Part shown: positions 1 to 12,484 of the stretch, in pieces
Position numbering within the stretch: the stretch's first letter is position 1
Layout of the letters: each line of letters opens with the position of its first letter
Assembly (NCBI GenBank): GCA_021792795.1
Contig: JAJYUB010000001.1
Coordinates: 62,001 to 126,000 of the forward strand
DNA length: 64,000 nt
From: Acidobacteriota bacterium
GTDB lineage: Bacteria; Acidobacteriota; Terriglobia; Terriglobales; Acidobacteriaceae
Direction: 5' to 3'
Position numbers and translations under genes: made by a program
Notes under the pieces: generated by a model
Told to the model about the DNA's origin: nothing
What the model saw: the letters and a program-made list of their open reading frames with translations, nothing else
Database searches by the model: none

Positions 1-476
1 GAACAGTTGGGATTGGTCACAATGTAACCGCGCTTTCCGCCGCTTGTTTGCGAACCATTCCAGTTTTGCTGCGGAATCAGTGCCAGATGATCGGCATTCA
101 CTTCCGGAATGACCAGCGGAACGTCCGCTTGCATGCGGAATGCGCTGGAGTTTGAAATGACGGCGCATCCCGCCGCCGCAAACTTCGGCTCCAGCTCGCG
201 CGCAATGTCGGTGTCGAGCGCGGCAAAAATAATCTCCGGAACGCCGTCCGGATCCCGTTCCGGCGTCGCAGGCGAGAGCGGAAGTTTTGCAACTGAAGGC
301 GGAATGGGCGTGTCCAGCTTCCAGCGCACGGCGTCCGCGTACCGCTTGCCGCTGGAGCGATCGCTGGCCGCCACCCACGCCACCTGAAACCATGGATGGT
401 CCTCCAGTAGCTGGATGAAACGTTGGCCGACCATCCCGGTCGCGCCCAGAATGCCTATCTTGTATGGTCTCTGCAT
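1..476 (-). CDS. asd: Aspartate-semialdehyde dehydrogenase, N-terminal part (runs off the window)
   Basis: Reduces aspartyl phosphate to aspartate semialdehyde with NADPH, the branch point to lysine/diaminopimelate, threonine and methionine. The first 158 codons are present, beginning MQRPYKIGILGATGMVG with the Rossmann GATG at residues 11-14. The last complete codon at the window edge is the expected catalytic cysteine in the motif NPNC (Cys158), so the frame is intact up to the cut. The start ATG at 476 gives the usual short lead into the nucleotide-binding motif. It lies 150 nt downstream of the isocitrate dehydrogenase gene on the same strand. Only the NADP domain and nucleophile are visible; the C-terminal dimerisation domain lies outside the window. 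Confidence 0.93.
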   Translation of the reverse strand, partial: MQRPYKIGILGATGMVGQRFIQLLEDHPWFQVAWVAASDRSSGKRYADAVRWKLDTPIPPSVAKLPLSPATPERDPDGVPEIIFAALDTDIARELEPKFAAAGCAVISNSSAFRMQADVPLVIPEVNADHLALIPQQNWNGSQTSGGKRGYIVTNPNC

Positions 477-626
477 TGGGGATAATTATTTCACTTATAG
501 CAGCCCTGTGCGCGTCGATGCATCGGGCGCTGAAAGGAAAATTCGCGACCGGCGTCGCATGGCTTTGCGCCGTGATCGATTGCGACTGTGTTCCAGCTTC
601 TCCTGTACCGCGACTCCCACCGCAAA

Positions 627-1652
627 TCATCTTGCCAGCGCCGCAATCACTGCATCGCCAAATTCGTTCGTTCCGGCTGTGCCTCCCACATCGCGCGTCA
701 ACGATTGCTTGGCCTCATAGACCTTCTCAATCGCATGGTGCAAGCGGTCCGCAGCGTCTTCTTCGGCGATATGGCGCAGCATCAGCACTGCCGATTGCAG
801 TAGTGCGGTGGGGTTGGCGATGTTCTTGCCTGCAATGTCCGGCGCGGAACCGTGGACGGCCTCGAAAATCGCGCAATCCGCTCCCAGGTTCGCTCCTGGA
901 ACCAAGCCCAGGCCGCCGACAAAGGCCGCGCACAGATCGCTAATGATGTCTCCATAAAGGTTTTCCAGCAGCAGCATGTCGTATTGAAACGGGTTGGTCA
1001 CCAGTTGCATGCAGGTGTTATCGACCAGATGTTCCCCATAGATCACGTCCGGATATTTCTTCGCCACGTCGCGCGCGCAGCGAAGAAACAGGCCGTCGGA
1101 CATCTTCATGATGTTGGCCTTATGCACGGCGTGAATTTTCTTGCGGCGATGCTTGCGAGCGTACGCGAAGGCAAATTCCGAAATCCGCGTTGAGGCTTTC
1201 TCCGTAATGATCTTGATCGATTCCACCACGCCGGGCACCACTTCGTATTCAATGCCGGCATAGCCGCCTTCGGTATTTTCACGGAGAATGATCAGATCGA
1301 CACCGGGGTAATGTGTCGGCAGGCCGGGAAGGTTCTGGATGGGACGGAAATTTGCATAGAGTTCAAAGTGCTTGCGCAGAATCACGTTGATCGACGTAAA
1401 ACCGCCGCCGATCGGCGTCGTCACCGGCCCCTTCAAGGCAACACGATTGCGTTCGATCGACTGATACAGTTCGTTCGGAATGTACTCCCGGTATCGCTCG
1501 TACGCCTCCGCCCCCGCCAAATGCTCTTCCCAGACGAATTTCAGCCCGGTCGCTTCCAGAATCCTGACCACGACGCGAGTGATCTCCGGTCCAATGCCAT
1601 CGCCGGGAATCAGCGTAATCTTGTGCTCGGTTGCGTTCGACTGTGCCTTCAT
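627..1652 (-). CDS. NAD-dependent isocitrate dehydrogenase (isocitrate/isopropylmalate dehydrogenase family)
   Basis: Cytoplasmic beta-decarboxylating dehydrogenase of 341 residues, most likely oxidising isocitrate to 2-oxoglutarate in the TCA cycle. LIPGDGIGPE is near residue 14, the substrate-loop block TPIGGGFTSINV near residue 80, and RENTEGGYAGIE near residue 123. The last is followed by a stretch (VVESIKIITEKAS) resembling eukaryotic mitochondrial NAD-IDH rather than LeuB. GSAPDIAGKNIANP, the adenine-binding loop, is in the C-terminal quarter. A GGGAG ribosome site lies about 10 nt upstream of the ATG. It follows nrdR by 56 nt on the same strand, so the two may be co-transcribed. Isopropylmalate or homoisocitrate dehydrogenase is the alternative; no leu or lys genes are adjacent. 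Confidence 0.88.
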   Translation of the reverse strand: MKAQSNATEHKITLIPGDGIGPEITRVVVRILEATGLKFVWEEHLAGAEAYERYREYIPNELYQSIERNRVALKGPVTTPIGGGFTSINVILRKHFELYANFRPIQNLPGLPTHYPGVDLIILRENTEGGYAGIEYEVVPGVVESIKIITEKASTRISEFAFAYARKHRRKKIHAVHKANIMKMSDGLFLRCARDVAKKYPDVIYGEHLVDNTCMQLVTNPFQYDMLLLENLYGDIISDLCAAFVGGLGLVPGANLGADCAIFEAVHGSAPDIAGKNIANPTALLQSAVLMLRHIAEEDAADRLHHAIEKVYEAKQSLTRDVGGTAGTNEFGDAVIAALAR

Positions 1653-1708
1653 GCGGAGTATCTCCCAATTATTCGGGTACTGGCGTTTTTATATCGGTGC
1701 AGATCCGC

Positions 1709-2152
1709 TCAGAGCGATTCCAGCTCGGACTTGAATTCATTCACATCTTTAAAGTCCCGGTGGACGGAGGCATATCGGATGTACGCGACCGTATCGAGCG
1801 ACTTCAGCTCGCGCATGATCAGCTCGCCCACTTCGACCGTGCTGCGCTCGCGTTCGGCGGAATCCATGACGTAACTCTCTACCTGGTTGACGATGGATTC
1901 CAACTGCGCCGCCGGCACGGGACGTTTTTCGCAGGCGCGCAGCAGGCCGCTGAGTACTTTCTGCCGCTCGAATTTTTCGCGGCGGCCGTCTTTCTTGACG
2001 ACCATGTAAGGGATTTCATCCAGGCGTTCATAGGTGGTGAAGCGCTTCTCGCAACGCTCGCATTCGCGCCGCCGCCGGATGGAATCGGCTTCCTTGCTTT
2101 CGCGCGAATCGACAACTCGGTCTTGCGTAAACCCACAATAGGGACATTTCAT
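1709..2152 (-). CDS. nrdR: Transcriptional repressor NrdR
   Basis: Zinc-ribbon/ATP-cone repressor of ribonucleotide reductase genes, which senses ATP/dATP and binds NrdR boxes. The 147-residue length is normal. The N-terminus has the zinc ribbon Cys3-x2-Cys6 and Cys31-x2-Cys34 (start MKCPYCGF), followed by the basic stretch SIRRRRECERC. The ATP-cone occupies roughly residues 48-138 (IPYMVVKKDGRREKF to AYIRYASVHRDF). It lies between the copper ATPase gene and the isocitrate dehydrogenase gene on the same strand. No ribonucleotide reductase gene is in the window, so its targets lie elsewhere. Confidence 0.97.
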   Translation of the reverse strand: MKCPYCGFTQDRVVDSRESKEADSIRRRRECERCEKRFTTYERLDEIPYMVVKKDGRREKFERQKVLSGLLRACEKRPVPAAQLESIVNQVESYVMDSAERERSTVEVGELIMRELKSLDTVAYIRYASVHRDFKDVNEFKSELESL

Positions 2153-2201
2153 CGGTATGGTTTGATTCTACCAATCGCGACGGTTTGCGGAGGATCGGAG
2201 G

Positions 2202-4982
<2,781 letters not shown>

Positions 4983-5121
4983 GTGCTCTCCAATCGAGGG
5001 AATCACGCGATGGCCAAAACAGATCGGGCAATCCGCGAAGAAAGTCTTCTTCTGGCTCGATCTCCGCTCCCATCAAGGTCCCGCGTGGGCCCAATCGTCC
5101 GGCACTCCATTGGATGACGAA

Positions 5122-7845
5122 TCATTGCTGCGGTTGCGGGTCCTGGTTCGGCTGCTGATTTTGGTTCTTGTCGTCATCTTTGAAAACGCCGAATATCTTG
5201 CCGAAGAACCCCTTCTTCTTTTTCTTCGGTCCGGCCTGGTTCTGCGCGCCATTTTCGCCATTCGCTGGATTTGTAACCGATGGAGGCTTCGGCTGCATTA
5301 CGTTTGCCGGAGGCGGGGGAATGGGCGGCGCAGACTGGCTTTCTCCCAACCCAAACATCTTTTGAAAAATATTTCGCTGGTCGCCATTGGGATGGTCGCA
5401 GGTCCCAGTCGGTTGCGTGCCATCGAGGAATGCAGCGGTATAGTCGTCGGGGCAGGATGCATCCGCGATCAGGTTGGTCGCTTTGTCGAGTGTGACTTCC
5501 GTGATGCCCGCAGGTGGGTCAAAGAACTGTGTATCGGAATATTGCGGCAGTTTCACCGCGTTCTTCATGAACTCCGCCCACATGGGCACTGCCGCCTGCG
5601 CGCCTTCCAGTTTTAGGTCGGTGTAATCGTCGTTGCCGATCCAGATGACGCACAGCAGATTGCTGGTAAAGCCGGCGAACCACGCATCGTGCTCGGTCCC
5701 AGTCTTCCCGGCGGCAGGCGCGGTGAATCCCAGTCCGCGCACCCTTTGGGCTGTGCCGTGGTTGATGACGTCCTCCATCAGGCTCAACGTCAAATAGGCC
5801 ACGCGCGGGTCAAGCACAGGCTTTGAGATCGGAGCAAAATCGTCCACCACGTCTCCGTCGGACGTTCGGACTGAAGAGATCATGTTCGGCTCAATCCTGA
5901 CCCCATTGTTGGCGAAGACTGTGTACGCGCCGGCGACCTGAAGCGGAGAAGCGCCGTAGGTCCCAATCGCCACAGACGGAGTCGCTTCAGCGGACGCGAT
6001 GCCGGCCTGATGTGCCAACGCGGTCACATTGTCGAAGCCGACCATTTGCGCCAACGCGATCGTGGCAACATTTTGCGACAACATCAGCGCCGTTCGCGCC
6101 GTAATCATGCCCATCTGTTCGTGTTTATAGTTATGCGGCGAGTACTGCACGTTGCCGTTGCCGTTGTCGAAGTCGAAGGTCGTGTCGGCGTCGTTCAACA
6201 TGGTTACCGCGGTAAACACACCCTGCTGGCCCGGCAGCGCAACTCCCGTCAGGCTGCTGTTGAATGCGGTGGCGTAAACAAATGGCTTGAACGACGATCC
6301 CATCGGCCGCTGGCTGATTGCATGGTTCAACTGGCTGGAGCCGTAGTTGCGGCCACCCACCAGCGCCAGTACCTGCCCGGTATGTGGATTCAAAGCGATC
6401 ATCGCCACCTGTGGATAGGTGATGTGCTGGTTGGTCATTACGATGCCATGGCGAGTGTGGCGTTCGTAGCGCCTTCGTACCAGATCGTCCACCTGTTTCA
6501 TGCCGTTCTCAACCGCCACCGTGGCGATGCTTTGCAGGTCAGGGTCGAGCGAGGTATAGATGTGCAGGCCCTCGCCGTTGATGTCGCGGTCCCCGTACCG
6601 CTCGGTCAGCCGCTTGCGCACCAGGTCGACGAAAAACGGCGCCTCTCGTTCATCCACGCTGAATGGCGTCAAATTGAGCGGCTCCGCCTTCGCCTGCCGT
6701 GCCTGCTGGCGCGTGATGGAACGGGTCTCCACCATGGCGTCCAGCACAATGTTGCGCCGCGCGATGGCGCGTTGCGGATAGCGGTAGGGCGACAAGCGGC
6801 TGGGCCCCTGGATCATGCCCGCCAGCAATGCGCATTCCGGCAGCGTAAGTTCGCGGATGTTCTTGCCAAAATAGGCCTGCGCCGCCTCTCCGAAGCCGCT
6901 GATCGCGAAGCTGCCGCGTTGCCCCAGGGGCACCTCATTGGCGTAGATAGTGAAGATTTGCTTCTTCGTATAGCGATGTTCCAACTGGAAGGCAATCGCG
7001 GTTTGAATGATCTTGCGTCTCCACTGCTTTTCCGGCGAAAGGAAGAAAAGCCGCGCCACCTGCATGGTCAGCGTGGAACTGCCCTCGCTGTAGCGACGCG
7101 ACCGCAGGTCTGCAAACGCTGCGCCGAAAACACGGACATAGTCCACCGCGCCATGCTCAAAATAACGCTTGTCTTCAATGGAAATCACTGCGGGGACAAG
7201 ATATTTTGGCAACTCGTCGTACGTCACCAGACGCCGCTTGCCGCGATCTTTATCGGAGAGCCCGGTAATCAGTTGCGGTTCCAACTCGTAGGCGCTTAAC
7301 TGCTCGCCGTTGTCCGCCTTGATCGCTGTGACTACGCCTTTTGCGGTGTAGATGGTTGCGCCGTCCGGAGCGTGGTAGGACTGAGGGCCAGGCTGAATGT
7401 GAATGCTGCTTTCGGCCAGCGCGAAGGTCCCCAACTGGGACGGATGGGACACTCCCACCGGGCTGTAACCCGCCTGCGTCAGGGCTTGCGATATTTGCTG
7501 AACGCTGTATTTCTGGTCTGGCCGAACTTCGGCTGGAGCAGCATAGATCTTCGCCGTATTGGCAAACAGCGGCTGCCGCAGACGCTCTTCCACCACATGC
7601 TCATACGCGTGATAGTAGTAAGCAAAAACGATGCCGCCCACGGCGCAGACAAACAAGATGCAAGCCGCAATCCCCAGCAGCAGCTTGACTCTCCAATCGG
7701 AATGCCATTGTTTGCCGCCAACGCCGCTGCGGCTGGAACGGATACGTGGACGATTGCCGCCTCCGCTGCCTGCCCGCGCTCTGGCTGCGCCGCTGGATGG
7801 ATTTGGCCGCGATGCCGTTCGCGGAGGTCTCTCGGTTCCTGCCAT
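5122..7845 (-). CDS. Class A penicillin-binding protein (PBP1b-type transglycosylase/transpeptidase)
   Basis: Bifunctional peptidoglycan synthase of 907 residues anchored in the inner membrane. A basic, Gly/Ser-rich cytoplasmic tail leads into one membrane helix at about 53-76. A UB2H-like region follows, then the GT51 domain with EDKRYFEHGAVD (catalytic Glu region) and SSTLTMQVAR. The transpeptidase domain has SxxK in SSFKPF near residue 516, SQN near 589 and KTGT near 712. The C-terminal 80 residues are low complexity, Pro/Gln/Asn-rich with a KKKKKGFFGKIFG patch, which is unusual. The start is supported by an AGGAA site next to the ATG. It follows proS by 88 nt on the same strand. Confidence 0.93.
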   Translation of the reverse strand: MAGTERPPRTASRPNPSSGAARARAGSGGGNRPRIRSSRSGVGGKQWHSDWRVKLLLGIAACILFVCAVGGIVFAYYYHAYEHVVEERLRQPLFANTAKIYAAPAEVRPDQKYSVQQISQALTQAGYSPVGVSHPSQLGTFALAESSIHIQPGPQSYHAPDGATIYTAKGVVTAIKADNGEQLSAYELEPQLITGLSDKDRGKRRLVTYDELPKYLVPAVISIEDKRYFEHGAVDYVRVFGAAFADLRSRRYSEGSSTLTMQVARLFFLSPEKQWRRKIIQTAIAFQLEHRYTKKQIFTIYANEVPLGQRGSFAISGFGEAAQAYFGKNIRELTLPECALLAGMIQGPSRLSPYRYPQRAIARRNIVLDAMVETRSITRQQARQAKAEPLNLTPFSVDEREAPFFVDLVRKRLTERYGDRDINGEGLHIYTSLDPDLQSIATVAVENGMKQVDDLVRRRYERHTRHGIVMTNQHITYPQVAMIALNPHTGQVLALVGGRNYGSSQLNHAISQRPMGSSFKPFVYATAFNSSLTGVALPGQQGVFTAVTMLNDADTTFDFDNGNGNVQYSPHNYKHEQMGMITARTALMLSQNVATIALAQMVGFDNVTALAHQAGIASAEATPSVAIGTYGASPLQVAGAYTVFANNGVRIEPNMISSVRTSDGDVVDDFAPISKPVLDPRVAYLTLSLMEDVINHGTAQRVRGLGFTAPAAGKTGTEHDAWFAGFTSNLLCVIWIGNDDYTDLKLEGAQAAVPMWAEFMKNAVKLPQYSDTQFFDPPAGITEVTLDKATNLIADASCPDDYTAAFLDGTQPTGTCDHPNGDQRNIFQKMFGLGESQSAPPIPPPPANVMQPKPPSVTNPANGENGAQNQAGPKKKKKGFFGKIFGVFKDDDKNQNQQPNQDPQPQQ

Positions 7846-7933
7846 TGTTCCTCTCGACTGTCGTTGCTCGGTCGACTGGTGTTGCCGGCCCGCATGCCAG
7901 GGCGCTCGGTCTCCCTTGCCGTGTTTCCGTCGC

Positions 7934-9781
7934 CTATGCCAGCGCGACCGGCGTGGCTGCCTGCACTCGTTCGCGAATCTGCTTTGCGGCTGTTTCCAGC
8001 GGAATGTCCTCGCTGCTCTTCGCGGACCGCGTCACCAACTCCACGATGCCGTCGGCAGCTTTTTTCCCTACATTGATCCGGAAGGGAATCCCAACTAAAT
8101 CCGCGTCTTTGAATTTGACGCCGGCGCGCTCCTCGCGGTCATCCAATAACACGTCAAGACCGGCAGAATGTAACTCTTCCGCCAACTTTTCTCCGGCACT
8201 CTTCAAGTCCGCATCGCTGACGTTCGTAATTGTCACCACCACATCGAACGGCGCGATCGAAGGCGGCAGGGAAAACCCATTGTCGTCGAAGCTCTGCTCT
8301 ACGCTGGCAGTTAGGATGCGCTCAATGCCGATGCCGTAGCTGCCCATGATAGGCGTGACTTCTTTCCCGTTGGGATCGAGCACGCGCGCTCCCATGCTCT
8401 CCGAATAGCGATACCCCAGCTTGAAGATATGTCCTACTTCCACAGCTTTGGCCACGCGCAGCGGCGCATTGCAAACCGGGCAGCCTTCGCCTTCATTGAC
8501 CGCGCGGATGCTGGCTGCAACGGTCCAGGCAATGTCCCGCTTCGGAGTCACATTGCGGAAGTGATAGTCGAGCTTGTTGGCGCCGCAGATCATATTGCTG
8601 CGTTCTGCCAGGGCTTCATCCAGCACTACCACCATCTTCAGCCGGTTGGCCGCCGCCCAGAACTGCTGCGTTTTGTTGGGCTGGAAGGTCGTGCGCTGCA
8701 ACTCTGGCAGCAGGCTCGACTCGACAGTCTGCGTCAAGCCGACCGGCCCCAGAAATCCTCCCGGGGCCTTGAAGTAAATGGCGAGTTCTTCCGGCAACAT
8801 CGGCCGCAATTGTCCAGCCCGCAGCAGCCCCATCAGCTTGGTCTCGTTCACATTGTGATCGCCGCGCAAAAAGACGGCGACCGCCAGCCAAACCGGTTGG
8901 TCAGCCGCATCGCGCTTTTCCGCCATGTAGGCCACGCACTTGATGTCCTGGCTGGCGCTGACCTGCATGAAAGCGGTCACGTCGGCGATCGCGCCCATCC
9001 CCGGCGTATGCACCAACTCCGGCAGGCCATCGCCAGTGGGCGTCAGGTCTACCGCCGGCGTCAGTTGCGAGGTCGCTTTTTCTACATTGGCGGCGTAGCC
9101 ACACTGCGCGCAGCTTGCGATCAAGTCTTCGCCGGCTTCCGTGTAGACCATAAACTCCTGCGACTGCGAACCGCCCATCGCGCCCGAATCCGCCTCGACC
9201 GCGACAAACTTCAACCCGCAGCGCGAGAAAATCCGCCGATACGCCGAATCATGTTTTTGATAGCTAACGTCCAGTCCCGCCGCGTCGATATCGAAGGAAT
9301 AGGCGTCCTTCATCAGGAACTGGCGCACTCGCAGCAAGCCAGACTTCGGCCTCGGCTCATCGCGGAACTTGGTCTGGATCTGATACCAGATCTGCGGCAA
9401 CTGTTTGTAGCTGCGCAGTTCTTTCCGCGCAATTTCCGTCATCACTTCTTCGTGCGTCATGCCCAGGCACAGGTCGGCGCCCTTGCGGTCCTTCAGCCGG
9501 AACATGTTATCGCCCATGCTGGTCCAGCGCCCGCTCTGTTCCCACAACTCGCGTGGCAATAGTGCGGGCAGCAGAAATTCCTGGCCGATCGAATCCATTT
9601 CTTCGCGCACGATGGCGACAATCTTATTGATCGAACGCTGCCCGAGAAAAAGATAGGAGTAGATGCCCGCGCCCAACTGGCGAATGTATCCGGCGCGGAC
9701 CAGAAACTTGTGACTGGCAACTTCGGCGTCTGCCGGGGCTTCACGAAGAGTAGGAAGAAACAGTTGCGACCAGCGATGCAT
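7934..9781 (-). CDS. proS: Prolyl-tRNA synthetase
   Basis: Class II aminoacyl-tRNA synthetase charging tRNA-Pro, 615 residues. The bacterial-type N-terminus ([31 protein letters not shown]) leads to motif 1 and motif 2 around [17 protein letters not shown] near residue 140. The long insert between motifs 2 and 3 (about 230-400) is the YbaK-like editing domain expected in bacterial ProRS. The class II motif 3 region is [13 protein letters not shown] near residue 480, and the anticodon-binding domain ends the protein. It is somewhat longer than the usual 565-580 residues. It stands upstream of the PBP gene and downstream of kdsD, all on one strand. Confidence 0.97.
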   Translation of the reverse strand: MHRWSQLFLPTLREAPADAEVASHKFLVRAGYIRQLGAGIYSYLFLGQRSINKIVAIVREEMDSIGQEFLLPALLPRELWEQSGRWTSMGDNMFRLKDRKGADLCLGMTHEEVMTEIARKELRSYKQLPQIWYQIQTKFRDEPRPKSGLLRVRQFLMKDAYSFDIDAAGLDVSYQKHDSAYRRIFSRCGLKFVAVEADSGAMGGSQSQEFMVYTEAGEDLIASCAQCGYAANVEKATSQLTPAVDLTPTGDGLPELVHTPGMGAIADVTAFMQVSASQDIKCVAYMAEKRDAADQPVWLAVAVFLRGDHNVNETKLMGLLRAGQLRPMLPEELAIYFKAPGGFLGPVGLTQTVESSLLPELQRTTFQPNKTQQFWAAANRLKMVVVLDEALAERSNMICGANKLDYHFRNVTPKRDIAWTVAASIRAVNEGEGCPVCNAPLRVAKAVEVGHIFKLGYRYSESMGARVLDPNGKEVTPIMGSYGIGIERILTASVEQSFDDNGFSLPPSIAPFDVVVTITNVSDADLKSAGEKLAEELHSAGLDVLLDDREERAGVKFKDADLVGIPFRINVGKKAADGIVELVTRSAKSSEDIPLETAAKQIRERVQAATPVALA

Positions 9782-9918
9782 GAGGTGTCGTTGCTTTCCC
9801 GTTCACGCCGTGGAGATCGATGCGTGACGCTTTCAAGTGAAAACCCTATTCTAAATTGCGTACCGGGAAGCTCCCAAACAGTCCGTTTCTTTTTTCGCGG
9901 TATCGACCGGCAGAAACT

Positions 9919-10980
9919 TTAAAACAATTCCGTGCCCCACAGATCGTGCAGGTGGATCACGCCTTCCACACGGCCCTGGTCATCGACCACGACCAGAGAG
10001 GTAATCTTGCGCTCTTCCATGCGGTGCAGGGCTTCGGCGGCAAATTCACCTGTGGATATCGTCTGCGGACTGCGATGCATCGCTTCGCCCGCAGTTTTCG
10101 CCAACGCGCTCGCGCCATCCTTCTCCAACAGCCGACGCAAATCGCCATCGCTCAGCAGTCCAACCAGTTTTCCGTCCGCTACCACTGTGGTCATGCCCAG
10201 ACCTTTGCTCGACATTTCGTAGATCACATCTGTCATCGCAGTCTTCGGCGCAACACGCGGCACGGCATCGCCGGAGTGCATCAACTGCTCGACGCGCATC
10301 AGCCGCTTGCCCAGCTTTCCGCCGGGATGCAGGTTGGCAAAATCCTCCGCGCGAAATCCCTTGCGGGCAGAAATTGCAATCGCCAGCGCGTCGCCCAGCG
10401 CCAGCATCGTTGTGGTGGAAGCCGTCGGCGCCAGGCCGAGCGTACATGCCTCCTGCTCCACCGAACAGTCCAGCGCCACATCGCTGGCCAGCGCCAGCGT
10501 GGAATCCATCTCGCAGCAGAAGCTGATCAAGCCATCGCCAATCCGCTTCAGCATCTCCAGCAGGCGAAGAATTTCTTCCGTCTCGCCGCTTGCCGAAAGC
10601 GCAATCACCACATCGCCCTTCGCCAGCATGCCCAGGTCGCCGTGGTGTGCTTCCGCGGGATGCAGAAACAATGCCGGCGAGCCAGTGGAGCTGAGCGTGG
10701 CGGCAATTTTCTGCGCGATGATGCCGCTCTTGCCCATCCCTGTGACCACCACCCGCCCGCCCGCCGCGCCACAGGCGACAATCAGATCGACCGCGCGCGC
10801 AAACTCCTTCGCCATGCTGCTGGTCGAATCTTTTCCCCTCTCCAGGCGCTCGGCCAGCGCCAGCAATGCCTGCGCCTCAATCCTGACTAACTGCGCTGGA
10901 TCGACACCGACGGGGCGGTTGTTACCCAGTCCGGACGGGCGCGAAATATTCTCGGGTTTTTTCGCTTGTTTCATGTGCAT
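9919..10980 (-). CDS. kdsD: Arabinose-5-phosphate isomerase (KdsD/KpsF family)
   Basis: Interconverts ribulose 5-phosphate and arabinose 5-phosphate, the first step of Kdo synthesis for lipopolysaccharide. 353 residues. The SIS sugar-isomerase domain spans about 55-190, with GMGKSGIIAQKIAATLSSTG, HPAEAHHGDLGML and the active-site region LALGDALAIA. Two CBS domains fill the C-terminus. The N-terminus is some 30 residues longer than in E. coli, with a Lys/Pro-rich lead, and a second in-frame ATG lies 6 nt in. Together with hldE and the GT9 gene at 30-33 kb it indicates an organism with an LPS core. It is divergent from the thioredoxin gene. Confidence 0.95.
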   Translation of the reverse strand: MHMKQAKKPENISRPSGLGNNRPVGVDPAQLVRIEAQALLALAERLERGKDSTSSMAKEFARAVDLIVACGAAGGRVVVTGMGKSGIIAQKIAATLSSTGSPALFLHPAEAHHGDLGMLAKGDVVIALSASGETEEILRLLEMLKRIGDGLISFCCEMDSTLALASDVALDCSVEQEACTLGLAPTASTTTMLALGDALAIAISARKGFRAEDFANLHPGGKLGKRLMRVEQLMHSGDAVPRVAPKTAMTDVIYEMSSKGLGMTTVVADGKLVGLLSDGDLRRLLEKDGASALAKTAGEAMHRSPQTISTGEFAAEALHRMEERKITSLVVVDDQGRVEGVIHLHDLWGTELF

Positions 10981-11160
10981 GGGCAGCAGGGAACTGAAAT
11001 AGACGATACTGCATCCGGCGCATCGAAGCCATCGGCTTGCGCTCGCGAACTTGCGACAACCTGCGGAGGCGCGTTTCCGAGATGGAAACTCGCGTGCCTT
11101 ACCCGATACAATAAAGGGTTATGTCCCCGGGTTTCTCCCTCGCGGGATCGAGGAGTAGGA

Positions 11161-11823
11161 ATGAAGCGCAGCGCAATCGTAGTTGTGGTCCTAATCGCAG
11201 GCATGACGGCAATGATCTGGTCGGGAGTGATGGCCTACCGGATGAGGAAGGCCCTTCATACGCCGCCAACCATGCAGAGTCCGTCGCCGGAGCTACGCAA
11301 GTTTCTAGGTGCGCCTTCCGCCGACTCTGGCAATCCGAACGCCGCCGCTGCCAGCAGCGATGAAAATTCTCCGTCCGCACAGGGTCTGCCCGATTTTCGA
11401 GACAAGCCAGCCCCTGCGTTTACCCTGAAGACCGTGGACGGCAAAACTGTCTCGCTTTCGGATTACAAGGGAAAGGCCGTACTGCTGAATTTCTGGGCCA
11501 CATGGTGCAGTCCTTGCAAGCTGGAAATGCCGTGGCTGATCGATATGCAGAAAAAATATGCCTCCCAGGGATTTACCGTGCTGGGGATTTCAGAGGATGA
11601 CGGTTCCACCAAAGAGGTCGGCGATTTCACGGCCAAAATGGGCGTGGATTATCCCGTGCTGATGTACAACGATCAAATGAATAAGGCCTACGGCGGCATC
11701 GACTATCTGCCGACCTCCTTCTACCTTGACCGCGACGGCAAGGTGATTGTCGAATCTGGCGGACTGATTTCCGAAAGCGAAATGGAAGCCAATATTCAAA
11801 AGATTCTCGCCAAGGGGGCCTGA
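11161..11823 (+). CDS. Membrane-anchored TlpA/ResA-type thioredoxin
   Basis: Periplasm-facing thiol-disulfide oxidoreductase, 220 residues. The ATG at 11161 is preceded by GAGGAGTAGGA, a strong ribosome site. An N-terminal signal anchor spans about residues 5-26. A Ser/Pro/Asn-rich linker leads to the AhpC/TSA-thioredoxin fold (PAPAFTLKTVDGKTVSLSDYKGK), with the redox centre WCSPC at Cys116/Cys119 and the cis-proline loop YLPTSF. It may keep cytochrome c apoproteins or other periplasmic thiols reduced. The next gene starts 2 nt after its stop and encodes a DsbD-type domain, so the two form an operon acting in one redox pathway. Confidence 0.93.
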   Translation: MKRSAIVVVVLIAGMTAMIWSGVMAYRMRKALHTPPTMQSPSPELRKFLGAPSADSGNPNAAAASSDENSPSAQGLPDFRDKPAPAFTLKTVDGKTVSLSDYKGKAVLLNFWATWCSPCKLEMPWLIDMQKKYASQGFTVLGISEDDGSTKEVGDFTAKMGVDYPVLMYNDQMNKAYGGIDYLPTSFYLDRDGKVIVESGGLISESEMEANIQKILAKGA

Positions 11824-11825
11824 GC

Positions 11826-12359
11826 GTGCCGACAGGGAAGTCCGCGATCGTTCTCATGTTGGCTGCGGGAATCGTGTGTGCCGGAGCCTTGGTTGCGCAG
11901 TCCGCATGGCAGCCCAGTCCTCACGGCATCGGCTTCGGCGCGCCCAAGTCCAAACAGTGGGTACAGATGGTTTCTTCCCCGCAGCTTGCCGTCAAGGCAT
12001 CTGCCCCGGCGAGCGCGCCAAAAGACATCGAACTGCGCTTCCTGATTCAGGATGGCCTGCATATCAATTCCCATACGCCGCATTCGCAATTTTTGATTCC
12101 GACCGCGCTCACTCTCGACAAAACGGCCGGCGTGAAGGTCGCTCGCGTCGACTATCCCCAGGGCGTGGACTATCATTTCCAATTCTCGCCGAAAGACGCG
12201 CTGAGTGTGTATACAGGCGAATTTAGCGTGCTGGTTCGACTCCACGCCCAGGCCGGCCACTACACAATGCACGGCCAGCTCCACTACCAGGCCTGCGACA
12301 ACAAAGCCTGCAATCCACCCGAGACGCTTCCGCTGCAATTGGATGTAACGGCCAGGTAG
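11826..12359 (+). CDS. DsbD N-terminal-domain-like periplasmic protein
   Basis: Exported protein of 177 residues, starting at GTG 2 nt after the thioredoxin stop with a G-rich ribosome site inside the upstream gene. An N-terminal signal segment (about 5-25) leads to an immunoglobulin-like domain of the DsbD-alpha/DsbC-corrector family. It is recognised by YQACDNKACNPPETL near residues 155-169, which holds the conserved cysteine pair (about Cys157/Cys162). In DsbD this domain passes electrons to periplasmic partners. The membrane (beta) and C-terminal thioredoxin (gamma) domains are missing, so electrons presumably come from the neighbouring TlpA protein or an unlinked CcdA/DsbD. The family assignment is firm; the partner is inference. 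Confidence 0.85.
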   Translation: MPTGKSAIVLMLAAGIVCAGALVAQSAWQPSPHGIGFGAPKSKQWVQMVSSPQLAVKASAPASAPKDIELRFLIQDGLHINSHTPHSQFLIPTALTLDKTAGVKVARVDYPQGVDYHFQFSPKDALSVYTGEFSVLVRLHAQAGHYTMHGQLHYQACDNKACNPPETLPLQLDVTAR

Positions 12360-12386
12360 TGTTCCCTATTGCGAACAAACCAGGCC

Positions 12387-12455
12387 CTGACGCCGCCGAC
12401 GGGTGACCAGGTAGAGACCTGGGGAGCTGGTAACGAAAGCCACGGCGGAAGTCAG
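12387..12455. other. Possible structured RNA or palindromic element after the DsbD-like gene
   Basis: A long-range stem closes the element: CTGAC (12387-12391) pairs with GTCAG (12451-12455), and CCGCCG (12393-12398) with CGGCGG (12443-12448). Inside is a perfect hairpin, CCAGGT-AGAG-ACCTGG (12407-12422), and a possible short TGG/CCA helix. There is no T-run, so it is not a classical terminator. It starts 28 nt after a stop codon and lies between convergent genes. It matches no riboswitch consensus that I recall. The ACCTGG arm resembles the 26-nt hairpin family at 46849 and 38735. Confidence 0.4.
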
Positions 12456-12484
12456 TTCTAGAGCGGATTGATGGTTCGTGGAGC

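Noticed and set aside
627-1652. Isopropylmalate dehydrogenase (leuB)
   Set aside because: The substrate-loop and ENTEG-region sequences fit NAD-isocitrate dehydrogenase better, and no leu genes adjoin.
12387-12455. Cyclic-di-GMP or other known riboswitch
   Set aside because: It lies after a gene rather than before one and lacks the conserved GEMM or cobalamin motifs.
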